From NCBI GenBank assembly GCA_965372385.1, contig CBDVCD010000217.1, positions 1 through 6,269 on the forward strand: a stretch of DNA of 6,269 nucleotides. The letters are read 5' to 3'. This stretch comes from JASJBU01 sp965372385 (GTDB lineage Bacteria; Pseudomonadota; Gammaproteobacteria; Chromatiales; Chromatiaceae). The notes beneath the pieces are model-generated. The model did not search any database. It saw only the letters and a list, made by a program, of their open reading frames with translations, and was not told the origin of the DNA. A program made the position numbers and the translations under genes. Of this stretch, positions 1 to 4,971 are shown one piece after another. Numbering within the stretch: the stretch's first letter is position 1; each line of letters starts with the position of its first letter.

Positions 1-111
1 GGTTATGACATACTCATCCAATTCCAGGCGAAGGCACACATCGTCATCCGCTTTGATTACCCCTTCAATATTACGGTCGACGGGCTTCTGAAAGATTTCT
101 CTCAGTGACAT
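1..111 (-). CDS. brxC: BrxC, BREX P-loop ATPase, N-terminal 37 residues only
   Basis: Partial gene running off the left edge; only the first 37 codons are visible. The reading begins MSLREIFQKPVDR and continues with NIEGVIKAD and a conserved ELDEYVIT stretch (about residues 29-36). This matches what I know of the N-terminus of BREX BrxC (PglY-like), a protein of roughly 1200 residues carrying a P-loop ATPase domain, which is not visible here. BrxC is a core part of the BREX complex, which blocks phage replication and works with a methyltransferase that marks host DNA. The ATG is 15 bases after the brxB stop codon, with a GAGGG ribosome binding site about 8 bases upstream. That fits the third core gene in the usual brxA-brxB-brxC order. 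Identification rests on a short stretch plus strong context. Confidence 0.88.
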   Translation of the reverse strand, partial: MSLREIFQKPVDRNIEGVIKADDDVCLRLELDEYVIT

Positions 112-126
112 CGAGCTTCCCTCTTC

Positions 127-738
127 TTACGCTTCTGAATGATAAATATTGAATGCACGATAATACTTGTCATCATGCAATCTACCGAACAACTCCAACG
201 AGGCGCCCGATTCCATAGAGTGTGTATATTCACCTGGGAAAAACATTACTGTTGGCTTCTCTTTTGCTTTTTTTTGTAGATTGTTAAGTACATTGTGCGA
301 ACGGATATAGGGGAATACTTCGCCCACGCCTGAAATAAACATCACCTGGAATTCTGATCTCCTCATTATCTCTTTGATCGCGGGAGTGAGCACTGTTTCG
401 ATGTCGAGCATGGACTGTAGCTCTTCTTTAAGCTCTTCCTTTGATATGGATTGCTCTTCCTCCACACACCAATCCCAGTCCCCTTCATTTTTCAGAATTT
501 GTACCGCCAGATCGTAGAGATTTATTTCCAATACTTCGATTCCTCTTTGAGCCAACTTATTTATAAGCTGTCTTTGCAAGCGCTCCATCTCCACAGCTTC
601 TTCGGCCCTGTAAGGGCATATAAAAAAAGGCACTTCATTTCCCAGCCCTTGCTTCTTCAGAAAACGCTCACTACCTATTACTGTCAGCAAATGATGATAG
701 CGCTCCTGTATTGGCGCCCTTCCCAGGTCGACATTCAT
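127..738 (-). CDS. brxB: BrxB, BREX protein (DUF1788 family)
   Basis: Full-length BREX protein BrxB, 203 residues from the preferred start. Recognisable family stretches are IQERYHHLL near the N-terminus, GNEVPFFICPYRAEEA (about residues 33-48), EVLEINLYDLAVQIL, GVGEVFPYIRSHNVLNNLQ, PTVMFFPGEYTHS and a C-terminal LFGRLHDDKYYRAFNIYH. I saw no signal peptide or membrane segment, so it is probably cytoplasmic. BrxB is required in characterised type 1 BREX systems, but its biochemical role is not well defined. An ATG at 747 would add three residues, but AAGGA (747-751) overlaps that codon, whereas it sits 8 bases before the ATG at 738. That start also gives a 4-base ATGA overlap with the brxA stop, implying translational coupling. 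The gene looks intact. Confidence 0.93.
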   Translation of the reverse strand: MNVDLGRAPIQERYHHLLTVIGSERFLKKQGLGNEVPFFICPYRAEEAVEMERLQRQLINKLAQRGIEVLEINLYDLAVQILKNEGDWDWCVEEEQSISKEELKEELQSMLDIETVLTPAIKEIMRRSEFQVMFISGVGEVFPYIRSHNVLNNLQKKAKEKPTVMFFPGEYTHSMESGASLELFGRLHDDKYYRAFNIYHSEA

Positions 739-1349
739 TCTGCGCATCCTTGTAATGCTACTTCCAAGGTCGGAAAAAGGTGTAAATCCCGACTTGAATG
801 GCTACAAATCACATTAATCAATCGAACACTTAACATCGCTGGAATAATAGAATTACCTGAATTTAGTAACTCAGATTCGTGCAACATCTTGAACATGACC
901 TGGCGAAGCTTTTTTCTTGTCGTTGCGGTAATTCTCTCCATCTCCTCATGCCACTCCATTTTTGCATTAAAGAAAACATCATAATCTTCGTAACCAAGGT
1001 CGTATCTGAGCGTAAGAAATCGCTCCCTTATCACCTCAGTCGAAAAATCATAGATAAAGTGGTAGCGTCGACAAACTGCCAACCAGAGAATATACGCCTG
1101 CTCCTGATGGTCACCATCAACAAGAAGCTCAAGTTCCTCCTTGTTCAAGCGCTTTAGCCGTGAACATATTTCCCGGCAAATACGCTTGGTGCTGTTTATT
1201 GTTCTCGCCTGGAGGAGGTTCCTGGAAATCACTTCATCACGCACCTCGTTCCAGTCACCTTTCTCCAGATAAAGCTCCGCGAGGTTCACCGACTCCTGGT
1301 GAAAAAGCGCGCCTGTAGTGAATGACATACTGTATTTCTCAGTATTCAT
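735..1349 (-). CDS. brxA: BrxA, BREX protein (DUF1819 family)
   Basis: BREX protein BrxA, 204 residues, about normal for the DUF1819 family. Family-like features are the N-terminal YSMSFTTGALFHQESVNLAELYLEKGDW block (given here as a described region at about residues 6-33), a following segment with NLLQARTINSTKRICREI, the ILWLAVCRRYHFIYDF helix, and a C-terminal part with LLNSGNSIIPAMLS. It is rich in charged helices, with no signal peptide or membrane segment. A BrxA homologue has been reported to bind DNA; the protein is small and not a known enzyme. It begins in an ATGA overlap with the HTH gene upstream (1346-1349) and ends in an ATGA overlap with brxB. An AAGGA ribosome binding site (1355-1359) lies 5 bases before the ATG. 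No disruption is visible. Confidence 0.93.
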   Translation of the reverse strand: MNTEKYSMSFTTGALFHQESVNLAELYLEKGDWNEVRDEVISRNLLQARTINSTKRICREICSRLKRLNKEELELLVDGDHQEQAYILWLAVCRRYHFIYDFSTEVIRERFLTLRYDLGYEDYDVFFNAKMEWHEEMERITATTRKKLRQVMFKMLHESELLNSGNSIIPAMLSVRLINVICSHSSRDLHLFPTLEVALQGCAE

Positions 1350-1543
1350 TCTGTTCCTTTTCTGTTTGTCTGATCAGCACCACCCGCCTTCACCCACTCA
1401 TCAACCTCATCTTTCTTGAACTTCCAGAGACGCCCCATCCTGTGGGCAGGCATGTCATGCTTGTCGATCCACTTATATACCGTGTCATTGCTGACCCCGA
1501 GGTATTTGCATATCTCAGTTATTGATAACCAGCGGTCTTCCAT
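1346..1543 (-). CDS. Small MerR/excisionase-type helix-turn-helix protein, first gene of the BREX operon
   Basis: A 65-residue DNA-binding protein of the HTH_17/excisionase type. From the preferred start it reads MEDRWLSITEICKYLGVS, with the recognition helix in NDTVYKWIDK and a wing with MPAHRMGRLWKF followed by KKDEVDEWV. These are the typical marks of this family: an alpha-alpha turn, then a short wing with a conserved GRLWKF. There is almost nothing outside the DNA-binding domain, so it probably works as a multimer or an architectural factor. It overlaps brxA by 4 bases (ATGA) and is closest to the operon promoter, so autoregulation of the BREX operon is a reasonable inference. A role in excision is also possible because an integrase remnant lies nearby, although that remnant is broken. 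A start at 1552 adds three residues and cannot be excluded. Confidence 0.88.
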   Translation of the reverse strand: MEDRWLSITEICKYLGVSNDTVYKWIDKHDMPAHRMGRLWKFKKDEVDEWVKAGGADQTNRKGTE

Positions 1544-1552
1544 CTCAACCAT

Positions 1553-1566
1553 TCCTCAAAATCCTC
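1553..1566 (-). promoter_or_regulatory. Duplicated ribosome binding site serving two in-frame ATGs
   Basis: Two GAGGA boxes lie 9 bases apart (1562-1566 and 1553-1557), and two in-frame ATGs also lie 9 bases apart (1550-1552 and 1541-1543). Each box is exactly 9 bases upstream of one ATG, so both starts of the HTH gene have a proper ribosome binding site. The second box also touches the first ATG. I prefer the downstream start because MEDRWLS matches the usual family N-terminus. Confidence 0.55.
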
Positions 1567-1650
1567 ATGTGCGATGAGTCAAAAAACATGAGCCCGCAAA
1601 AGGCAGACACGGGAGCACCAGAACATAATCCTCCCAATCTAACTCATTGA

Positions 1651-1679
1651 AAAATATGCGCATAGCCAGTATATGTCAA
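1651..1679 (-). promoter_or_regulatory. Sigma70-type promoter of the HTH-brxA-brxB-brxC operon
   Basis: On the minus strand a perfect TTGACA -35 box (1674-1679) is followed by a 17-base spacer and a TATTTT -10 box (1651-1656; 4 of 6 consensus bases). Transcription would begin near 1643-1645, giving a leader of roughly 90-100 bases before the HTH gene. The spacer holds a perfect 10-base palindrome, TATGCGCATA (1655-1664), which reaches into the -10 box and is a natural place for a repressor. Three 10-base direct repeats touch the -35 box on its upstream side. No better promoter is visible upstream of this operon. Confidence 0.7.
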
Positions 1680-1709
1680 CCGATTATTGCCGATATTAGC
1701 CGATTATTG
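1680..1709 (-). repeat. Three head-to-tail 10-base repeats next to the BREX promoter, probable operator
   Basis: On the plus strand the three units are CCGATTATTG (1680-1689), CCGATATTAG (1690-1699) and CCGATTATTG (1700-1709). Units 1 and 3 are identical and unit 2 differs in its second half. The period of 10 bases is close to one helical turn, so the copies lie on the same DNA face. The array ends exactly where the -35 box begins, covering roughly -36 to -66. This is a typical arrangement for cooperative binding of a regulator; which protein binds is unknown. The HTH protein encoded just downstream is the obvious candidate. Confidence 0.75.
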
Positions 1710-1721
1710 TCTAGAACAGCT

Positions 1722-1733
1722 GACTTTGTTAGC
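1722..1733 (+). repeat. Left arm of 12-base inverted repeat
   Basis: GACTTTGTTAGC, perfectly inverted relative to 2672-2683. Reading inward, the next ten bases agree at about half of the positions, so the perfect part is 12 bases. Confidence 0.6.
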
Positions 1734-1793
1734 TTCATAAGAGGCATTTTAATGTAACCCTTCTCTGCTCTTAGCGAAAAGAGTTGTCAAATA

Positions 1794-2081
1794 TCACCTT
1801 CCTTTTGGATAAAAAGTGGTGTTTACGCTCCATAGTTTGATCACGGTTACTATTTTGATGGCGTTATGAAAATCACCTGATTCCCAATTAGGGGTTTTAG
1901 CCCAAACAGCCAAAAAGGTATACAAGGCAAAAATCAGGCTCAATTTCTTCTTAGTGCTTCGAACAGCGCCATACTGAGCAGACCAGTCAAAGAAACAGAT
2001 ATGATGGCCGATCTGGATCAGTAAAATGAACTTTTTTGGGCGTTGTGCAAAAATACCCAGAGTCAGGAATCCTTTTTGGTA
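1794..2081 (-). other. Unclassified 95-codon open frame with no start codon, possible transposase relic
   Basis: Between two stop codons on the minus strand lies an open frame of 95 residues with no ATG, GTG or TTG at its upstream end. It reads YQKGFLTLGIFAQRPKKF, then LLIQIGHHICFF, then a basic STKKK followed by a hydrophobic LSLIFALYTFLAVWA, and ends NTTFYPKGR. I do not recognise the family. The QIGH stretch followed by a basic segment faintly recalls the C-terminal end of some DDE transposases, and its place inside an inverted repeat suits that reading, but this is inference. A chance open frame is possible in A+T-rich DNA, although 95 codons is fairly long. Confidence 0.25.
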
Positions 2082-2097
2082 CTAAGAAGCGTTTGTT

Positions 2098-2670
2098 ATG
2101 GCATTAGCACCCACTAAAGTAACCGTGTTGCCAGAAGATTATTTGCAGGGAGAGAATTCTTCTGATGTAAAGCATGAGTACGATAACGGATATGTCTTTG
2201 CCGTGGTCGGCGCGAGTCGAGCGCATAACCTGATCGCATTGACGGTGGCCTCTGAGATGAAGCAGCATCTAAAAGGCAAACCCTGTCGTTCCTATATATC
2301 AGACATGAAAGTCCGCATTCAGACCAAAGGGAATGACTTGTTTTATTACCCTGATGTCATGGTTTCCTGTGATGATCAACCACCAAGCGAATACTATGAA
2401 GAGAAGCCCGTATTGATTGTCGAAGTGCTCTCCCCTTCTACTGAAACGAGAGACAAACTGGAAAAGCTGGCCGCCTATAGCAGCATTTCCTCGTTGATTG
2501 AATACTTCACCATCGCCCAGGATAGGGTTGAAATTGGATGCTACACGATGGTCGAAGGCCAAACCATTCTGACTCAATACGGGGATGGCGATACGGTTGA
2601 ATTTTCATCCATCGGACTCTCCATGCCCGTGAAGGATATTTATGCCGATGTTGCGGGGAAAATATTTTAA
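2098..2670 (+). CDS. Uma2/DUF820 family PD-(D/E)XK nuclease-like protein
   Basis: A 190-residue protein with the order of motifs typical of the Uma2 (DUF820, COG4636) family: HEYDNGYVFAVVGASRAHN (about residues 26-44), SDMKVRI (68-74), YYPDVMVSCDD (83-93) and PVLIVEVLSPSTETRDKLEK (104-123). It then has the SSLIEYFTIAQDRVEIGCY block. The family has a PD-(D/E)XK endonuclease fold; D86 and E109 are the likely metal ligands. No member of this subgroup has a role I can state with confidence, so nuclease activity is inferred. Length is normal and the frame is intact. The position after the HEY motif where many relatives have Glu (GE) is Tyr32 here. The upstream AAGAAG ribosome binding site is weak. 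It is the only plus-strand gene, diverges from the BREX operon and lies inside the inverted repeat, so it was probably acquired separately. Confidence 0.88.
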   Translation: MALAPTKVTVLPEDYLQGENSSDVKHEYDNGYVFAVVGASRAHNLIALTVASEMKQHLKGKPCRSYISDMKVRIQTKGNDLFYYPDVMVSCDDQPPSEYYEEKPVLIVEVLSPSTETRDKLEKLAAYSSISSLIEYFTIAQDRVEIGCYTMVEGQTILTQYGDGDTVEFSSIGLSMPVKDIYADVAGKIF

Positions 2671-2671
2671 G

Positions 2672-2683
2672 GCTAACAAAGTC
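2672..2683 (-). repeat. Right arm of 12-base inverted repeat
   Basis: GCTAACAAAGTC on the plus strand, the exact reverse complement of 1722-1733. It begins one base after the Uma2 stop codon. Confidence 0.6.
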
Positions 2684-2941
2684 TCATTCCACTCTCGTTG
2701 TCACGAAGCAATAGCAAAATTGAACGTCAAGAAACCCTTGGGTGTGTGCCCAATCAGTCACTTTCCCGCTGATCCGTCCTTTTATCATGAGGCGCCAAAC
2801 GACCCGCCCGTCCGGCAGTTCGTGCTCCTGAAGATTTCCCATGGTATGACTGCCAACCTCAAACAGCCGCATCCCGGTGACCAGCAGCAGGCGCACCCAA
2901 ATATGAACGTGATCTTCGGACAAATCATTTTTCCGCAGCCC
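2684..2941 (-). pseudogene. Fragment of a tyrosine recombinase (phage-type integrase)
   Basis: The minus-strand frame contains HVHIWVRLLLVTGMRLFEV, in which the TGMR Arg is the first catalytic Arg of tyrosine recombinases, followed by MGNLQEHELPDGRVVWRLMIKG and then GKVTD. This matches the start of the catalytic domain only. The Lys region, HxxR, second His/Trp and nucleophilic Tyr are all missing, and the frame ends in unrelated-looking residues up to a stop at 2684. A TTG at 2923 could be misread as a start. Just upstream, another frame reads FREESDLRAAEK and stops; removing one A from the five-A run at 2928-2932 would join it to NDLSEDHV, suggesting a frameshift. The gene is therefore broken at both ends. 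It lies next to the pgl stop codon and probably marks an old island insertion edge. Confidence 0.72.
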
Positions 2942-2964
2942 TTAAGTCACTTTCTTCGCGGAAA
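2930..2964. other. Inverted repeat directly after the pgl stop codon
   Basis: TTTCCGC (2930-2936) and GCGGAAA (2958-2964) form a 7-base-pair stem around a 21-base loop. It follows the pgl stop directly. In the pgl transcript no run of U follows the stem, so it is not a standard intrinsic terminator. It might still stabilise the 3' end or be a chance pairing. Confidence 0.3.
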
Positions 2965-3648
2965 TTAACTAACTTTGCTTTTCAATAGAGCACTTGCGGC
3001 AGCCTCGTCCATCAACCAGTCTCCCTGCCTTGCCAAGGCCACCGGCAGTTCTCCCATCTCTAACGCCCGCTGAACCGCGCTGGCTTTACCCAGTCCCTCC
3101 ACCATCACCAGAATCTTCCTTGCCGATCTAATTACCGGGGGAGTGATGGTCAGGCGTTGTGGTGGCGGTTTACTGCCTATCACCGACATGACCAAACTGC
3201 CAGTCTCATCCAATGCAGGCGAACCAGGGAACAGGGAGGCGGTATGCCCATCCGGCCCCATACCCAACAGCAGGATATCAATCCGCTCAGGCAGCTGGGC
3301 TTCATAGACCCGAGCGGCCATTTCGGGGTCATCCTCACCCCGCATGCGATGGAGCTTGACTCCTTGCGGGATACCCTGAGGAAACAGGGACGCCGTTATC
3401 GCCCGGTAGTTACTGTCCGCATGATCTGGTGGAACGCAACGCTCATCGCCAAAATAGACAACAAGATTTGCCCATGGAGGCCCCATCTGCGCCAGAGCAG
3501 CGTAGACGGGTAAGGGGGTTCCCCCGCCTGCCAGCATCAGATGGCAAACCCCACGCTCCCGCACTGCCTCATCCACGGCTGAAATAATCCAGTCAGCTGC
3601 TTTGGTGATGAACTCACCATGTTCAACAATCATACGATTGTCATCCAT
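2965..3648 (-). CDS. pgl: 6-phosphogluconolactonase (DevB type)
   Basis: Hydrolyses 6-phosphogluconolactone to 6-phosphogluconate, the second step of the oxidative pentose phosphate pathway, in the cytoplasm. From the preferred start the protein has 227 residues, normal for the family. The marks are LMLAGGGTPLPVY (37-49), YFGDERCVPPDHADSNY (65-81), LLGMGPDGHTASLFPGSP (127-144) with the conserved GPDGHT, and LTITPPVI (166-173). An upstream in-frame ATG at 3666 has no ribosome binding site, while AGGAGA (3656-3661) lies 7 bases before the ATG at 3648, so I chose the latter; the other start would add six residues. Neither zwf nor gnd is present next to it. It lies about 115 bases downstream of sufE and may have its own promoter, but I could not find a convincing one. 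Confidence 0.95.
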   Translation of the reverse strand: MDDNRMIVEHGEFITKAADWIISAVDEAVRERGVCHLMLAGGGTPLPVYAALAQMGPPWANLVVYFGDERCVPPDHADSNYRAITASLFPQGIPQGVKLHRMRGEDDPEMAARVYEAQLPERIDILLLGMGPDGHTASLFPGSPALDETGSLVMSVIGSKPPPQRLTITPPVIRSARKILVMVEGLGKASAVQRALEMGELPVALARQGDWLMDEAAASALLKSKVS

Positions 3649-3741
3649 CAATAAATCTCCTGCCATTGTTAGTCATACTGCGTTCTTCTACACGAAGCGC
3701 TGGCGTGTCATATCAGTTTTCAGCTTACAGGAAGATTAATG

Positions 3742-3760
3742 TGACGCCTATATGGCATCA
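3742..3760 (-). other. Short hairpin just after sufE
   Basis: On the minus strand TGATGCC, a 5-base ATATA loop and GGCGTCA can form a 7-base-pair stem with one G-T pair, starting 3 bases after the sufE stop codon. A U-run does not follow, so it is a weak terminator candidate at best; it could also protect the 3' end of the suf transcript. Confidence 0.35.
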
Positions 3761-3763
3761 AGT

Positions 3764-4201
3764 TCAGACCACATTCGCCATATTGTCCTTCGACAACAGC
3801 GCCGCCCGCTCGAGCATCTTATCGACAATGGCGTAGATACCCACATGGCGACTGGGACTGAGATGCTCTTCGAGTTGCAGACGTTTGAACAGCCCATCCA
3901 CATCCATCCCCTGGATCTCCTCCAGGGTGCGATTGGAGAGCAGGTCGATAAGCAGCGCCAGTACCCCCTTGATAGTGGCGGTATCGCAGTCGCCACGAAA
4001 ACGCATGACTCCGGGTCGGTCCGGCACAGCTTCAGCACATACATGCACTGTGCTCATGCAGGGCTTGACCCAGTTCTCCTCGACCTTCAGCTCATCCGGC
4101 ATGGGCGGCAGACCCTCGCCCAGTTCCATCAGGTACTGATAACGCTGATCCCAGTCATCGAGAAAATCAAAGGTATCCACGATGTCATCAATCTCACTCA
4201 T
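3764..4201 (-). CDS. sufE: SufE, sulfur acceptor for the SufS cysteine desulfurase
   Basis: SufE takes persulfide sulfur from the cysteine desulfurase SufS and passes it to the SufBCD scaffold during Fe-S cluster assembly. The 145-residue protein shows the family pattern: FDFLDDWDQRYQYLMELGEGLPP near the N-terminus (about residues 11-33), PDELKVEENWVKPCMSTVHV (35-54) with the acceptor Cys48, MRFRGDCDTATIKGVLALLI, LFKRLQLEEHLSPSRHVGIYAIVDKM. The residue before the acceptor Cys is Pro, where many relatives have Gly. An ATG at 4207 would add two residues, but GGA sits 8 bases before the ATG at 4201, so that start is slightly preferred. It follows the A-type carrier gene after a short gap of about 26 bases, so it is probably in the suf operon. 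The partner SufS gene is not in the window. Confidence 0.94.
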   Translation of the reverse strand: MSEIDDIVDTFDFLDDWDQRYQYLMELGEGLPPMPDELKVEENWVKPCMSTVHVCAEAVPDRPGVMRFRGDCDTATIKGVLALLIDLLSNRTLEEIQGMDVDGLFKRLQLEEHLSPSRHVGIYAIVDKMLERAALLSKDNMANVV

Positions 4202-4227
4202 GCTCATGTTCCGTCAGATGGAGCTGT

Positions 4228-4551
4228 TCACACACTGAAGGATTCACCGCAACCGCACATGTTTGTCACGTTGGGGTTGATGAACTCAAAGCCTTGGTTG
4301 AGGACATTCTGCTGCACGAAATCCACGGTCATGCCATCGAGCATGGGCAGACTGGAGTTATTCACAACAACCTTCACGCCGTTCGATTCGAAGACCCGAT
4401 CATCTGCGTGTATCTCATCAGCAAACTCCACCACATAGGCGAATCCGGTGCAGCCGCTCTTTTTGGTGCTCAGACGCAAGCCTATGCCTGGTTGCTTCGA
4501 CAGCATTTTCCGCACGTGCAGGGCGGCGCTCTCTGTCAGTTGAATTGCCAT
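4228..4551 (-). CDS. sufA: A-type iron-sulfur carrier protein (SufA/IscA family)
   Basis: HesB/IscA-family protein that holds an Fe-S cluster or iron and hands it to target apoproteins. From the preferred start it has 107 residues, the same length as E. coli IscA. The three cluster-binding cysteines are present: Cys34 in KKSGCTGFAYV, and Cys99 and Cys101 in MCGCGESF near the C-terminus. FEFINPNVTN before the CGCGES motif is also typical. The sequence resembles IscA at least as much as SufA; I use sufA because of the suf neighbours, and the symbol is uncertain. The ATG at 4557 lies only 2 bases after an AGAGGAG box, whereas the ATG at 4551 has the box at 8 bases, so the shorter form was chosen. 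It lies between sufT and sufE in the same direction. Confidence 0.92.
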   Translation of the reverse strand: MAIQLTESAALHVRKMLSKQPGIGLRLSTKKSGCTGFAYVVEFADEIHADDRVFESNGVKVVVNNSSLPMLDGMTVDFVQQNVLNQGFEFINPNVTNMCGCGESFSV

Positions 4552-4604
4552 GATCATTACTCCTCTACTGCTTGATTAGACTTGTTTGATAAGCGAAATA
4601 TGCA

Positions 4605-4949
4605 TCACAGCAGACCCAGTTGGAATTGGGCCTCCTCTGACATGAGGTCCTTACTCCAGGGAGGGCTCCACACCAGCCGCACCACTGCATCGGTGACCCC
4701 TGGCACGGCGTCGATCACCCGCCCCACCGCATGGGGCAGGGTACCCGCCACCGGGCAGGCCGGTGCGGTGAGGGTCATGTCGACCTCCACCCTGCCCTGT
4801 TCGTCAACCTCTAGACGATAGATCAAGCCAAGGTCATAGATGTTCACCGGTATCTCCGGGTCTTGTACCGTACGCAGGGCCTCGATTAGTGCTTCACGCA
4901 GAGGAATATTCTGTTGCGTCTCTTGTTCCGCCAAATTGCTGTTGCTCAT
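4605..4949 (-). CDS. sufT: SufT, DUF59/MIP18-family Fe-S assembly factor
   Basis: Small 114-residue protein of the DUF59 (MIP18/PaaD-like) family. The family motif DPEIPVNIYDLGLIY is at 30-44, MTLTAPACPVAGTLP at 58-72 with the conserved Cys65, and VRLVWSPPWSKDLMSEEAQ near the C-terminus (90-108). SufT-type proteins help mature Fe-S proteins, probably by delivering clusters under high demand; the exact mechanism is not settled. The first ~18 residues are an extra, Gln/Glu-rich, probably disordered tail. The start has a weak GGTG box about 7 bases upstream. It begins 22 bases after the sufD stop, so the two are very likely co-transcribed, and a 53-base gap separates it from the carrier gene. 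In several bacteria sufS lies between sufD and sufT; here it does not. Confidence 0.92.
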   Translation of the reverse strand: MSNSNLAEQETQQNIPLREALIEALRTVQDPEIPVNIYDLGLIYRLEVDEQGRVEVDMTLTAPACPVAGTLPHAVGRVIDAVPGVTDAVVRLVWSPPWSKDLMSEEAQFQLGLL

Positions 4950-4971
4950 ACTTTGACACCATTAATCATGA

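Larger units (their letters stand above)
1710..2097. other. Gene-poor stretch between the BREX promoter and the Uma2 gene
   Basis: This 388-base stretch has no gene with a proper start. It contains the left arm of a 12-base inverted repeat (1722-1733) and a minus-strand open frame without a start codon (1794-2081). A weak plus-strand promoter-like pair, TTGTCA at 1784-1789 and GATAAA at 1808-1813 with an 18-base spacer, could serve the Uma2 gene, but its leader would be about 270 bases, so I do not call it. No terminator with a T-tract was found between the divergent units. Confidence 0.5.
1722..2683. mobile_element. Possible small mobile unit or decayed insertion element carrying the Uma2 gene
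   Basis: A 962-base segment is bounded by GACTTTGTTAGC (1722-1733) and its exact reverse complement GCTAACAAAGTC (2672-2683). Inside lie an intact Uma2 gene, whose stop codon is one base from the right repeat, and an unclassified minus-strand open frame that could be a transposase relic. This layout resembles an insertion element with terminal repeats and a passenger gene. Against it, no target-site duplication is visible at the outer edges, the repeats lose most similarity after 12 bases, and one 12-base inverted match is roughly what chance would give in a window of this size. The position, not the match itself, is the argument. Confidence 0.35.

Noticed and set aside
451..984. Plus-strand open frame of 177 codons opposite brxB and brxA.
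   Set aside because: It is antisense to two well-recognised BREX genes, has no family features and has a composition typical of a shadow frame.
1579..1626. A possible 15-codon leader peptide on the minus strand starting at the ATG at 1624-1626, after a GGGAGGA box.
   Set aside because: The box is only 2 bases from the ATG, the peptide has no recognisable attenuator features, and no alternative hairpins support control by translation.
1680..1709. The tandem repeats as a CRISPR array or replication-origin iterons.
   Set aside because: Units are 10 bases with no spacers, only three copies, and no replication or cas gene is near; the position against a -35 box fits an operator better.
1762..1790. 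A second TTGACA on the minus strand at 1785-1790 as another BREX promoter.
   Set aside because: With a 17-base spacer the -10 position reads CAGAGA, which is not promoter-like.
2720..2755. Hairpin TTGGG / CCCAA with a 6-base loop as a terminator for the Uma2 gene.
   Set aside because: The stem is only 5 base pairs and no T-run follows.
2642..2968. Plus-strand open frame overlapping the end of Uma2 and the integrase fragment.
   Set aside because: The opposite strand carries recognisable integrase residues, and this frame has none of its own.
3752..4438. Plus-strand open frame of 228 codons opposite sufE and the A-type carrier gene.
   Set aside because: Both opposite genes are clearly real from conserved motifs; this frame crosses their boundary and looks like a reverse-strand shadow.
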